Below are positions 13,056-24,075 of a stretch of 64,000 bases of DNA, piece after piece. The DNA comes from Streblospio benedicti (Eukaryota; Annelida; Polychaeta; Spionida; Spionidae), in NCBI GenBank assembly GCA_019095985.1, contig CM032666.1:48123563-48187562 (forward strand), read 5' to 3'. Within the stretch, counting starts at the first letter, position 1. Every line of letters begins with the position of its first letter. The notes under the pieces were generated by a model that was given only the letters and a program-made list of their open reading frames with translations, had not been told where the DNA came from and did no database searches. A program made the translations under genes and the position numbers.

Positions 13056-13560
13056 CATTCTATCATTCCGTGCAAAAATCACCGCCAATAACCCACGCTG
13101 ATTGGTCAATCTCCGTGCTCAATTTTGCGATGGAAAGCACGCTGCGAAAAAAAAACCACGGCGCTAGTCTACCTCCTCACAATATCAATACAGCCGCTGG
13201 CGTAACAAGACGTAATCCACTGAATTCCGTGTAGCTGAGATAATAAGTTTAGACTACAGCCATAGTAGTTCCTCCCGCGCTCAAAAAATTGACTGCACTA
13301 GTGACTTGAATGTTGAATGTTATATGGCAATGAGAACGTTATGATATGATTTATTTTAAAAATAAAAACGAATCATACACTCATTTGGTGTGAATTTTAG
13401 TCATTTTAGTCATGATAGAATGGTTTTGAGCACTGACAGTCGGGCCTATCGTAATTTTGCACGGTGATGTGTGATTGACACTCACGCGCTCGTGTCAATC
13501 ACACATCACCGTGCAAAAATTCTACGATAGACCCTCCAATCTCGTGCTCAAATCCTACAA
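13056..13560. repeat. Palindrome-bearing dispersed repeat, copy 1
   Basis: The first 150 bp (from CATTCTATCATTCCGTGC) are closely matched by 34127-34270. TCATGATAGAATGG at 13408-13424 looks like the inverse of the start. It is followed by a hairpin at about 13457-13524: arms of 27 or more bases beginning TTTTGCACGGTGATGTG, perfectly complementary, around a loop of about 10 bases. It lies just downstream of tetraspanin 1. There is no coding sequence. Element class unknown. Confidence 0.65.
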
Positions 13561-13973
13561 TGAGTCGACTTTTGAAACAGCAAACCATCATATTTTTTTC
13601 ACATGAATCCATAACAGCCTGGTATTACGTAATTACGGCCTATTATCGCCCCCGTCCTCATTTCATTTTTACGCGCTATACGTACGAGGTAACGTGCTCA
13701 AATTAACAAAGATTTAAGATACACTGTTAACCCCGCCTTGATTTTCTAACTAAGCACTCTGCTTGTTCTGGCATCTGGGTGAGGGCATGTAGGAGGGTGA
13801 GTTCTCCGAAGTCCGCGAGGATCTATGAGGAGATGGGCATCGACTTGGTGGTGGGCGAGGACAAGGAAGATTGAGGCGAGGAATACTATTGGAGGACAAG
13901 CCGACCACTGCTGAGTTAAACGCACCAAATGAAGAAGTGCAGAGTGATCTTGGCTCCAAATACAAGACCAAGG

Positions 13974-14246
13974 CTTGAGTCTGAGATATGCTTCAGTGTG
14001 TTGTGGAAGAAGGCAAGGCAAATAAGAGCCCATTGCTCTTATTCGGTAGTATGGGCTCTTAGTTGGTAGACAAGATACTCGTATGTTTAGCGTGATTTCA
14101 CGTATGGTGATATTATATTGGTCTATATTTATACCGGTAAAACCTGCAACATAACTGCTGAGACCACCATAGAATCCGGTATTAGAGGCTATCATGGATC
14201 GAGTCTGAGATATCCTTCAGTGTGTTGTGAAAGAAGGCAATGCACA
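13974..14246. repeat. Pair of ~39-bp direct repeats
   Basis: A phrase containing GAGTCTGAGATAT, CTTCAGTGTGTTGTG and AAGAAGGCAA occurs at 13974-14012 and again at 14208-14246, with about 195 unrelated bases between. The second copy is the start of the HIRAN-like fragment, so the first may be a partial duplication of that gene remnant. Confidence 0.5.
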
Positions 14247-14412
14247 TGATGTTCATGCCATTGCCATCAAGACAGCAGTTGGCCATGTCCCGTGAGAGGT
14301 CTTAAAAATTATAAACCCGAGGAGGGCATGTGATGACAAATGTTGAAGTTAAATACATTAAAGGCGGAGGTACCATCTACATGCGCATCCATCGGAACAG
14401 CCAAAGGTATAA
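14216..14412 (+). pseudogene. HIRAN-like domain fragment
   Basis: Translation reads VVKEGNAHDVHAIAIKTAVG then HVP, with a stop in place of the expected Arg codon, then a Gly-rich stretch and GTIYMRIHRNSQRY. The pattern of conserved Asn-x-x-Asp, Ala-(I/V)-Ala and VGHVP followed by a G-G-x-I strand resembles HIRAN-like domains common in expanded invertebrate gene families. It is a single broken exon with no start and is cut off just before the transposon at 14441. Function cannot be assigned beyond the domain resemblance. Confidence 0.5.
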
Positions 14413-14440
14413 ATAGTTGGAACACCATTTACTGATGAGG

Positions 14441-17399
14441 CCAGGTGGGTGTCACCCTCTCACCCTTGAGCGTTTTGAGAAATCCAAGATGGCCGCCATA
14501 ATTGGTTGTAAATATGATTAGGTCTCAATAACTCCTTAATCTAGTATCACAGAACAACAATTTTGGTGCCTAAACCTATGTTTCTTATTACAAGCAGACC
14601 AGTGAACTAGGTTACAAGATGCTATGGCCGCCAATATTGATAGCTTTATATTTGATTTGAACCTAAAACGTTTGATTCTGCTGTAAAAGATCCATGAATT
14701 TGTTGCTTAAAGATTGATTTGTATTTTAATCAAACAAAATGAACATTTTATAGGAACCTATAATAAAAGTGCACACTCACAATCCAAGATGGCTGCCAAT
14801 ATTGTAGTATTATTGATGAGAAACCATTACTTTTTTTATACTATATCATGCGCCCATAAAATTGAAAGCTATATATTTTTGATGAACAAAGCGAACTATG
14901 GTACATGATGCTATATTACACATACATATCAATGCATAATACATATCCAAGCTGGCCACCACACATCTATTATGTTTATTAGGAACTCATAATTATTGTT
15001 TATAGTGTCTATGACACTGATTACATACACCCATATTTTTTGTCATAATCTACTTGGCTAAAATGGAATGAAGATGTGTCTACTGTGGAGAAGTTTGCTG
15101 ATTTCCTTGATAAACTATCAAGTGCTAGCCGAACTGCAAAGCTTTGGATTGAATGTCTTATCAAGCCTGTGATGATAATGATGAGATACATCAGAGCTGA
15201 AAGAGAATCAGATTGGCCACTGCATCTTCAAACAGTTAATGAAATGCTTCCTTTGTTCTTCGCTTCTGGTCATCATAACTATGCCAGGTATGGGACATAT
15301 TACATCCGAAACATGGAAGCTCTACCAAGAAATGTCCAGGAACATTTTGTCAAGGGAGAACATACAATCCATCACACGTCAGGGATCTCAAATGGTATAT
15401 GGTCAGATATGGCAATAGAAACCACCTATATGAGATATGGCCATGGTCGATCTGGAATTATTGGCCAGACACTGAAACCTGAAACCCTCAAAACATGGTC
15501 CTACAGTTTACATGCCTGTAATACTGTCTTAAGTGACCTTGATGCCATGCGAGATCAGCAGCCTCCAAACCAGATCAGCCACAAAGAAGAAACAGCTGGA
15601 CGAATCAAGACAGACCAGAAAGATGGAAATACACTTCGTTCAAAGCTCCAACTGGCTATTGATCCACTTGATCCCCAGCAGCATTCTGATGGTTTGGTTA
15701 ATATCGTAAGTGGGAGTGTGCTCACAGATCCCAAAATCAATGTGTATAAATCTACATACATTGGAACTGAACAGTTGAAGGAATTCGAAGCAGGGTGGCC
15801 AGACAGCTTCCATAGTACACTATCCAGAAAAAATCACTACAATGGGACCAAAGTAAAAGGCACGTGAAAGTTGGAGATTCTCTCGTATTTGATACAGAAA
15901 CTATATATGCAATTGAAGACGCTGACAAGTCACCAGATGATGTGCTGCCTGAATGCACTAATTTCATTCTTGCGTGCTACAACCAGAAAGGATGTACAAC
16001 CGTGACAGAAGCACGTCACAATATTTGGAAATTTAAAGTGAGCAGAAGCACCGCTAGTGCACCAAAGCTACAAACCCTGCCACCAACAAATGAAGCATTT
16101 AGAGAGAATGTGGCCCGTACACACCTATAGGTTATTCTTTGGAAAAAGGCCATGAATCCCCAACCACCAGATTTAAATCCAACAGAATTTGGGTGGGAAA
16201 ATGGCAAGGACGGGGAACATAATCCAGTGACTGTCCCAGCAGGTGTAGCACTAGCCCCTGAAGAGCTCCTTAAGCTCATTAAATGTAATTGCAAGTCTGA
16301 GTTACCTTGCAGTAATAACCGATGTGGTTGTCGGAAAACAGGCATTGGCTGCACTGTGTTTTGTGTTTGCCAGGGAACCTGTTGGAACACAGTCAACAAT
16401 AATGATGATGATGAAAATGATGACGACACTGATGATAATAATGAGAATGGTGACAATGATAATGATAATGATAGTGACTAAATTGAATTGTTGATATTGT
16501 AGATATAATACATGAATCTAATCATGTGTATATAACTGTAATTGTATTGTTTTTCATTGTATTGCTGTTTTAAAGAGAATGTCGTATACCTGAATTCGGC
16601 AGATATTGCATATTTTAAAGAAAAGAAAGAATTATAAATGTACAGAAAGTTATATATTTTTGTTGAAATATTTCTTCACTAACATTGCACTTCTATTTTA
16701 AACAAAATAAAATGTCATGAGCAGCTTTCAAACAATCCTTTAACCAATTTAGAGTTTTCCATAGCAACAAAATCAATGATTATGCATAAAACTTATGATT
16801 CTGCAATGCAATACAATAATGAAGAATCGAATCTTATGCCTCTAACCCAAGCATAGTACTACCAATATTGGTGACCATATTGGAATTTATAGAATCTTTT
16901 ACCTTTTTCACATATTTATTTGGCATCAAAGACAACGTTTAGTCACCTAATTCGTGGTCTTTCATGCTAAAATCAAAAGTAAAGGACTAAAATGAAATAT
17001 ATTACTACCAATATTGGCGGCCATCTTGGATTTTGATTATGATCTGTTAACATACCATCCTATAGATTATTTCATTTGTATGATGAGATGAAAACCAATT
17101 TCAAAACACCAAATTCATGGATCTTTTATAGTAGAATCAAACGTTTTAGGTTCAAATCAAATATACAGCTATCAATATTGGCGGCCATCTTGGATTTGGA
17201 GAATATACTTTAATATAGCATCTTGTGACCTAGTTCACTGGTCTGCTTGTAATAAGAAACATAGGTTTAGGCACCAAAATTGTTGTTCTGTGATACTAGA
17301 TTAAGGAGTTATTGAGACCTAATCATATTTACAACCAATTATGGCGGCCATCTTGGATTTCTCAAAACGCTCAAGGGTGAGAGGGTGACACCCACCTGG
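14441..17399 (+). mobile_element. DNA transposon with long terminal inverted repeats (tentatively Academ)
   Basis: The element runs from CCAGGTGGGTGTCACCCTCT (14441) to its exact inverse ending at 17399, about 2.96 kb. The inverted repeats continue inward for about 400 bp, and each contains three copies of a block with AAGATGGC(C/G)GCC spaced about 150 bp apart. A broken transposase gene lies between them (15076-16481). I see no target-site duplication: GATGAGG on the left and AAACGTA on the right do not match. Placement in Academ rests on the Cys-rich protein domain and on the XPG-like I-region seen in the related fragment at 60386-60979. It is an inference. Confidence 0.75.
15076..16481 (+). 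pseudogene. Decayed transposase, C-terminal part, with Cys-rich (CXC-like) domain
   Basis: Three collinear frames, 15076-15867, 15864-16130 and 16152-16481, form one protein interrupted by one frameshift (near 15864) and one TAG stop (near 16130). The first part has the pattern LWIECLIKPV, FIRAERESDWPLHLQ-like, GHHNYARYGTYY and HHTSGISNGIWSDMAIE known from a large invertebrate transposon-derived family. The second part carries LQTLPPTNEAF. The third has PPDLNPTEFGW, then CNCKSELPCSNNRCGCRKTG and CTVFCVCQGTC, a cysteine-rich zinc domain, and ends in an acidic Asp/Asn tail encoded by a GATGATAAT-rich repeat. The first Met is probably internal, since family proteins are longer at the N-terminus. 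It is flanked by the inverted repeats at 14441 and 17399. Confidence 0.7.
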
Positions 17400-17473
17400 A
17401 AACGTAAGCTGGGACCCTATAGACATAAAATCTGAAGAGAAAAAAACTGTTCCGAACAATTCCGGGTTAGGCT

Positions 17474-18987
17474 AAAAATCTGCATAGTACAATTTGCGGA
17501 CTCAAGTCCAGTCCAAGTACTTTGCATGTGTACTTGAGTCCAAGTACAAGTCCATTGATGATTTTTCCAATGTACTTGAGTCCAAGTACAAGTACTTTGA
17601 TTGTACTTGAGTCCAAGTACCAAGTACAATGATTGACTGTTCAACAGAATGCAACATAAACACTCTTACTTTTAGTGTGTATATGAGTTTATTGCCAAGT
17701 CAATACTAGCAGATATTTATGCTGGGAAAAACGCTTGAATGTTCTAAAGGAATCTGTTAAAATAGTTTCATTATTATGGATAAATGTAACAATGTACATA
17801 TTATTTAACATATAGTTATCGACCAATATATAGTTTTTTCTGTTACTCAAAACATAAAAAAAAAAAAGAACAGCAAAACAATAAATGAAACCATGTGCTA
17901 CATACATGTTAGGAGTACATGTATAGAGTTATATTGAGTATCTACAAATTCTATCACTGCACATTCACATCAACCCATCATATTGTGCTGCACCATATCT
18001 CCAACTAATGACAGGCTGACCACTTGCTACCCATTCCCTTATTGGGAAGTATTCTTCAGGAAAGCGCTTCACTAGGTGATAGTTGAACTATTATGCAAGT
18101 ATCACTAACAATTGTTTATGGTAATTTTTTGCAAACAGAAGATACATCATAGAAATATTCCATTATCTTAACTTATACAAGTAGTACATTTAATTTAAGT
18201 AGATAGTATAGTTTGTTCTTATATATGGGATAGTTTTGTTACCATTTCTTTGTTTGAAATATAGTGTGTATTAAGTGTACACAGGAAATGTCCACCACAA
18301 ATGTCCCCTTTACAATGAATATTTAGTTAGCTTGCAGGTGTTTTGTGGACCCATAGACCTTAGTAAGAAGTCAAACTACTGTCTCCCTGTGATAAACATG
18401 GTAAGAGGTGAAAGATTTTAAAAGATTTTTCTGATTAACTTTCACCTAATGAACCACCCTCTTCAGATGTTGCAACTGATTGCTATCAGCATTTAAACTC
18501 CCCCTTAACTGATTGGTCAATAGCCTATTGTTAGGTTAGACTCCCCTTAACTGCCTGGTCAATAGCCTATTGTATTGTCTTTAAGTTTGTAATCCTTGGG
18601 CAAATAGTCTATTGTCTTGTCTTAAATGAACAGGATGTATCATTTGTTGACCATTTTAAATGTGACATAACATAACTAAATGGTCTTTTCCAATTGTTAT
18701 GTAAGTGTGAGAATAAAGCAGATTTGTGAAGATACTCTAATGATAAAATGTCTGGAAAATTGTCTAATAGGGAAGTAAAATTTCGTATCATTTGCAAGGA
18801 AATATATGAATGAAACAGTGTACTTGAAGTTGTACTTGCAAGTACCAAGTACTTTTGGGTTGTACTTGAGTCCAAGTACAAGTACATTTGATTTTTTTCA
18901 AATGTACTTGAGTCCAAGTCCAAGTACAGCAAATTGCTGTACTTGCAAGTACTGTACTTGCAAGTACTGTACTTAGGCACAACTCTG
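17474..18987. mobile_element. Element with AAGTACTTG subterminal arrays (hAT-like)
   Basis: Both ends hold clusters of the phrase GTACTTGAGTCCAAGTAC and shorter AAGTACTTG or CAAGTACTGTACTTG variants (about 17500-17630 and 18814-18978), separated by about 1.2 kb of AT-rich DNA. The right end closes as GGCACAACTCTG (18976-18987), consistent with a hAT-type CAGAG end. The left boundary is unclear. No transposase is seen. The short frames over it are translations of the arrays. Confidence 0.5.
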
Positions 18988-19382
18988 GTTATATTTTGTT
19001 GGTATGTATGTACCGGGCTGCTTCATTTTTTCAACTTTTTCCTCGATCAAGCTGGCCTGGTTTTGTGAGATGTTCCATAGTGAGAAACTTACAAATCTAA
19101 AATTTTTTCAAAATTGTGTGCGATTTGGTCCTCCCCCAAGGCTTGAATATTACCTGTGATGCTGCTCAGCTGAGTTCCTGGCCCCTTATATAAAAAAATA
19201 ATGAAATTCCTCCAAGAGACTTCATAATGATCTTAAATTGTAGGAAATGTCTTCCTGATCAAACTTTATAAATAAAACTATGGTCAGAAATGGTGCCATC
19301 ATATAGAAATTAGCCCTTCAATAATGTGATGGATGCATAAATTGATACTGAAATTATACAGATAACAATATAACCAGTCAAA

Positions 19383-19482
19383 NNNNNNNNNNNNNNNNNN
19401 NNNNNNNNNNNNNNNNNNNNNNNNNNNNNNNNNNNNNNNNNNNNNNNNNNNNNNNNNNNNNNNNNNNNNNNNNNNNNNNNNN
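19383..19482. other. Assembly gap (100 N)
   Basis: This is a run of exactly 100 N, a placeholder of unknown true length. The sequence to its right (19483-19760) recurs in altered form inside the satellite at about 22815-23080. Confidence 0.99.
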
Positions 19483-19760
19483 TACAGCAGAGGTGAGGAA
19501 CATTCAAAGCCTGAATAGGAGGGACCAAGATTCCGTCCTTTTGGGGAACACTGTATCCCATCATGATAGAAACAAATTCCATTCACAATGAGCCACTGGA
19601 TACTATACAGAACCTCTAACTCGACAAATCAACGAAGCAGTAAGAATATACCACAAAAAAAAGACCATGAACAGGAAGAGTGAATGGAGAAAAGCTGCAG
19701 TAGCCAAGAGCAACGTTTAGTTTTGAATAGTGTGATATGAACTTGTGATTTTTCTTTCTG
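19483..19760 (+). pseudogene. Retroelement-like C-terminal fragment at gap edge
   Basis: One frame reads SLNRRDQDS, then later TEPLTRQINEAVRIYHKKKT and NRKSEWRKAA before a stop. The RQ-x-x-EAVRI and N-(S/K)-K-x-EW pattern resembles the C-terminal ends of invertebrate reverse-transcriptase proteins. I cannot name the clade. The fragment starts at the gap, so its upstream part is not in the assembly. Confidence 0.35.
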
Positions 19761-22700
19761 CATAACATATCTTGCCATACTTGTGATATGGACCATTTCA
19801 GTTGTTTTTAGTTTTTAGACGTTTTAGATGTACTTAAGAAACCATTGTTTTATTTTTGACTATAAATTTGTGTTTTGAATGTACTTGCTCTATGAGCCAC
19901 CATACTTTTCCAGTATACCTGTAAATTAGACATGGATACAGATTTTTTTTGAAAGGATTTTGAGCCTTTGAAATTATATAATACAAAATTCCAAAATAAA
20001 GATCAAATTTCATAATATTATATTTTATTAGAAATTATCAAAATTATAAACTTTTAAAGCCATTAGGAGAAGGAGGAGGGAAGGAAACAAGAAGAAGACG
20101 TCGTATGTATTTTGTTTGTTGTAAGTACCTATGTGTATGTCCCCCCACAAGCCACACCATTTACTGATGAGGAGAAAGAAGGCTTTTCCTTGTCTTCTTT
20201 TTCTTCTCTTCTTTCTCCTCATAGGAAATGGTGTAGCTTGGTGAAAGACATACATATAGGAGAAGGGGGAAGAAAATAAGATGCCAAAAAAGAAAACCTG
20301 ATATGTATTTTGTTAGATCACCTGTGGACGACATGGTTCGCTTTTGCTCTCCTTTTAGTTGTCCAATGTATTCTGTTTTTTCGTCTGTCTTACAATTTTT
20401 TCTTATTTTTCCTTCAAAAACAATCATATTTCAGGTGAATAGTTTCTATAAGATTGGAAGGGGATGTCTTTGAAAGAAGAAGAAGACTTGGTATGTATTT
20501 TGTTTGCATGTATGTACCTATATGTATGTCTCTCGACAAGCCACACCATTTACTGATGAGGAGAAAGAAAACTTTTCCTTGTCATCTTTTTTTCTTCTCT
20601 TCTTTCTCCTCATCAGGAAATGGTGTAGCTTGGCAAGAGACATACATATAGGAGAAGGAGGAGGGAAAGAAAAAAAGAAGCCAAAAAAAAAGAAGACCTG
20701 GTATGTATTTTGTTTGTATGTATGTACCTATATGTATGTCTCTCAACAAGCCACACCATTTACTGATGAGGAGAAAGAAGACTTTTCCTTGTCTTCTTTT
20801 TCTTCTCTTCTTTTTCCTCATCAGGAAATGGTGTAGCTTGGCGAGAGACATACATATAGGAGAAGGAGGAGGGAAGAAGAAAAAAAGAAAAAAGAAGAAG
20901 ACCTGGTATGTATTTTGTTTGTATGTATATACCTATATGTATGTCCCTCCACAAGCCACACCATTTACTGATGAGGAGAAAGATCTTTTTTCCTTGTCAT
21001 CTTTTTTCTTCTCTTTTTTTCTCCTCATCAGGAAATGTTGTAGCTTTGGCGAGAGACATACATATAGGAGAAGGAGGAGGGAAGAAAAAAAGAAGCCAAA
21101 AAAGAAGAAGACCTGGTATATATTTTGTTTGTATGTATGTACCTATATGTATGTCTCTCAACAAGCCACACCATTTACTGATGAGGAGAAAGAAGACTTT
21201 TCCTTGTCTTCTTTTTTTTCTCTTCTTTTTCCTCATGAGGAAATAGTATAGCTTGGCGAGAGTCAAACATATAGGAGAAGGAGGGAAGAAAAAAAGAAGA
21301 CAAAAAGAAGAAGACCTGGTATGTTTTTTTTGTATGTATGTTGTACCTATTTGTATGTCTCTCTCGACAAGCCACACCATTTACTGATGAGGAGAAAGAA
21401 GACTTTTCCTTTCTCTTTTTTTTCTTCTTTTTCCTCATCAGGAAATGGTGTAGCTTTTGAAAGAGACATACATAGGAGAAGGAGTCCCTGAAGGAGAAGG
21501 AAGAAAAAACAGAAGAGAAAAAGAAGTCTTATGTATTTTGTTTGTATGTATGTACCTATATGTATGTCTCTCAACAAGCCACACCATTTACTGATGAGGA
21601 GAAAGAAGACTTTTTTCCTTGTCTTCTTTTTCTTCTCTTCTTTCTTCTCATCAGGAAATGGTGTGGTTTGTCGAGAGACATACATATAGGAAGAGGAGAA
21701 GGAGAAGAAAAGAAAAAAAAAAAAAAGAAGACCTGGTATGTATTTTGTTTGTATGTATGTACCTATATGTATGTCTCTCGACAAGCCACACCATTTACTG
21801 ATGAGGAGAAAGAAGACTTTTTTCTTTTTTTTTTTTCTTCTCTTCTTTCTCCTCATCAGGAAATGGTGTAGCTTGGCAAAAGACATACATATAGGAGAAG
21901 GAATAGGGAAGAAAAAAGAAGCCAAAAAAGAAGAAGACCTGGTATGTATTTTGTTTGTATGTATGTACCTATATGTATGTCTCTTATGCAATCACACCAT
22001 TTACTGATGAGAAGAAAGAAGACGTTTTTTCCAAATTCTTTTTTCTTTTATCTTTCTCATCAGGAAATGTTGTAGCTTGGCGAGAGACATACATATTGGA
22101 GAAGGAGGAGAGAAGAAAAAAAAATCCAAAAAAGAAGAAGACCTGATATGTATTTGTTCTCTCAACAAGCCACACCATTTACTGATGAGGTGAAGGAAGA
22201 CTTTTCATTGTCTTCTTTTTCTTCTCTTCTTCTTCCTCATCAGGAAATAATGTAGCATGGCAAGAGATATACATATAGGAGGAGGGATGAAAGAAAAGGA
22301 GTAAAAAAAGAAGAAGACCTGGTATGTTTTTGTTTGTATGTACTGTACCTATTTGTAAGAAGAAGAAGACCATTTAATGGGAAGAAAGAAGACTTTGACG
22401 TCTTTTTTTTTTTTTTTCTCCTCAAAGGAAATGGTGTAGCTTGGCAAAAGACGTACATATAGGAGAAGGAATAGGGAAGAAAAAAAGAAGAAAAAAGGTA
22501 TTGTATGTATTTTGTATGTATGCACTGGCCTATATGTATGTTCTCGACAAGCCACACCATTTACTGATGAGGAAAAGGAAGACTGGCCCCTTGTCTATTT
22601 TTCCCTTCTGTTTTTTCCTCATCAGGAAATGGTGTAGCTTGGTGAGAGTGTTGCATATAGAGCAGGAGGAAGACCAAAGAAAAGAAGAGGCCAAAAAAGA

Positions 22701-23664
22701 ACAATGCCTGGTATGTATTTTGTTGGTATGTATGTAATGAACCTATTTGTATTTTCTTCGACAAGCCACACCATTTATAATGAAGAAGTGCAAAGAAGAC
22801 CATGGGAGACCAGAAGAACCATGTACAGCAGAGGTGAGGAACTTTCAAAAGTCTGAGGAAATGGTGTGACTTCCGTCCTTTGGGAGTTGTATATCCCATC
22901 ATGATAGAGAAAAAAAAGAAGAAACAATGAGAAGACCTGGATACTATACAGAATGTATTCGACAAATCATTATGTAAGAATATGTACCACAAAAAAAAAG
23001 ACCATGAACAGGAAGAGTTAATGGAGAAAAGCTGCAGTAAAGAGCAACGTTCAGTCGTGAATCTTTGATATGAACTTGTGATTTTTTTTCCTCATAAGGG
23101 AATGGTTGCCATGCAAAAGACATACATATAGGAGGTGGAATAGGGAAGAAAAAAAGAAGCCAAAAAAAGAAGACCTGGTATATATTCTGTTTGTATGTAT
23201 GAACCTATACGTATCTCTCAACAAGCCACACCATTTAGTGATGAGGAGAAAGAAAGATTTTTCATCATCTTTTAGTTTCTCTCCTCATCAGAAAATGGTG
23301 TGGCTTGTACAAAAGACAAACATAAGGAGATCAAACGGAATAAAATTAAGAGGCCAAAAAAGAAATTATCAAAATTATGTATTTTGTTGGTATGTATAGC
23401 AGTACTATTTTATACATTAACATTAACACAACCATTTACTAATGAGAAGAAAGAAGACTTGTCTTCATTTTCTTCTCTTCTTTCTCCTCATCAGGAAATG
23501 GTGTAGCTTGGCAAAAGACATAAGCATAGGAGAAGGAATAGGGAAGAAAAAAAGAAGAAATATAAGAAAATGATCTGGTATTTTATGCATTTTGTTTGTA
23601 TGTATGTACCTATATGTATGTCTCTCGACAAGCCACACCATTTACTGATGAGGAGAAAGAAGAC

Positions 23665-24075
23665 TATTCCTCGTTTTCATTTGATTGTCGTTGTTATGAA
23701 AATTTAGGCAGTAAATTTTTAAAAACTATTTGCACTCATTATCCTAACTTTAATGAGCTTTCATATTGAAACAGGTTATGTATTCTGTTTGATCAAAAAT
23801 GTAGAAGTTTATCAAAATTTATTCTTGATTGTTTCAACTCAAAAAAAGAAAAATTATTTACTAGTTGAGTGTGATATGTTTTGTATAGATTTGTGTGTGT
23901 GTATATACGTGTATTGTTTTACCTTTATTTTGTCATTTATGTTACCTACCTAGTTATATGTTATATTTAAATGGTGACATTATAAGCCCACTGGGCTGGG
24001 CCATAATATAATATGTATATAATACTTAATTGTATAAATTCTATATGGCAGTGTCACGAAATTAAATTTATTAAA
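23665..24075 (+). mobile_element. 3' end of a LINE interrupting the satellite
   Basis: The satellite stops at about 23665. A frame then reads CRCYENLGSKFLKTICTHYP, FNELSY, stop, NRLCILFDQKCRS and FILDCFNSKKEKL before ending. This matches the style of LINE open frame 2 C-termini. An AT-rich 3' untranslated region follows with AAGCCCACTGGGCTGGGCC and an A-rich end near 24070, after which the satellite resumes. It is 5'-truncated and has one in-frame stop. The clade is not determined. Confidence 0.5.

Noticed and set aside
13746-14195. 149-codon minus-strand frame
   Set aside because: It overlaps a second minus frame, starts opposite the HIRAN-like fragment and shows no domain. Probably a shadow.
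16016-16456. 146-codon minus-strand frame rich in Ser/Leu
   Set aside because: It is the antisense of the Cys-rich domain and the GATGAT repeat of the transposase remnant.
14441-17399. Target-site duplication for the long-TIR element
   Set aside because: Flanks GATGAGG and AAACGTA do not match at any length from 2 to 9 bases, with either choice of terminal base.
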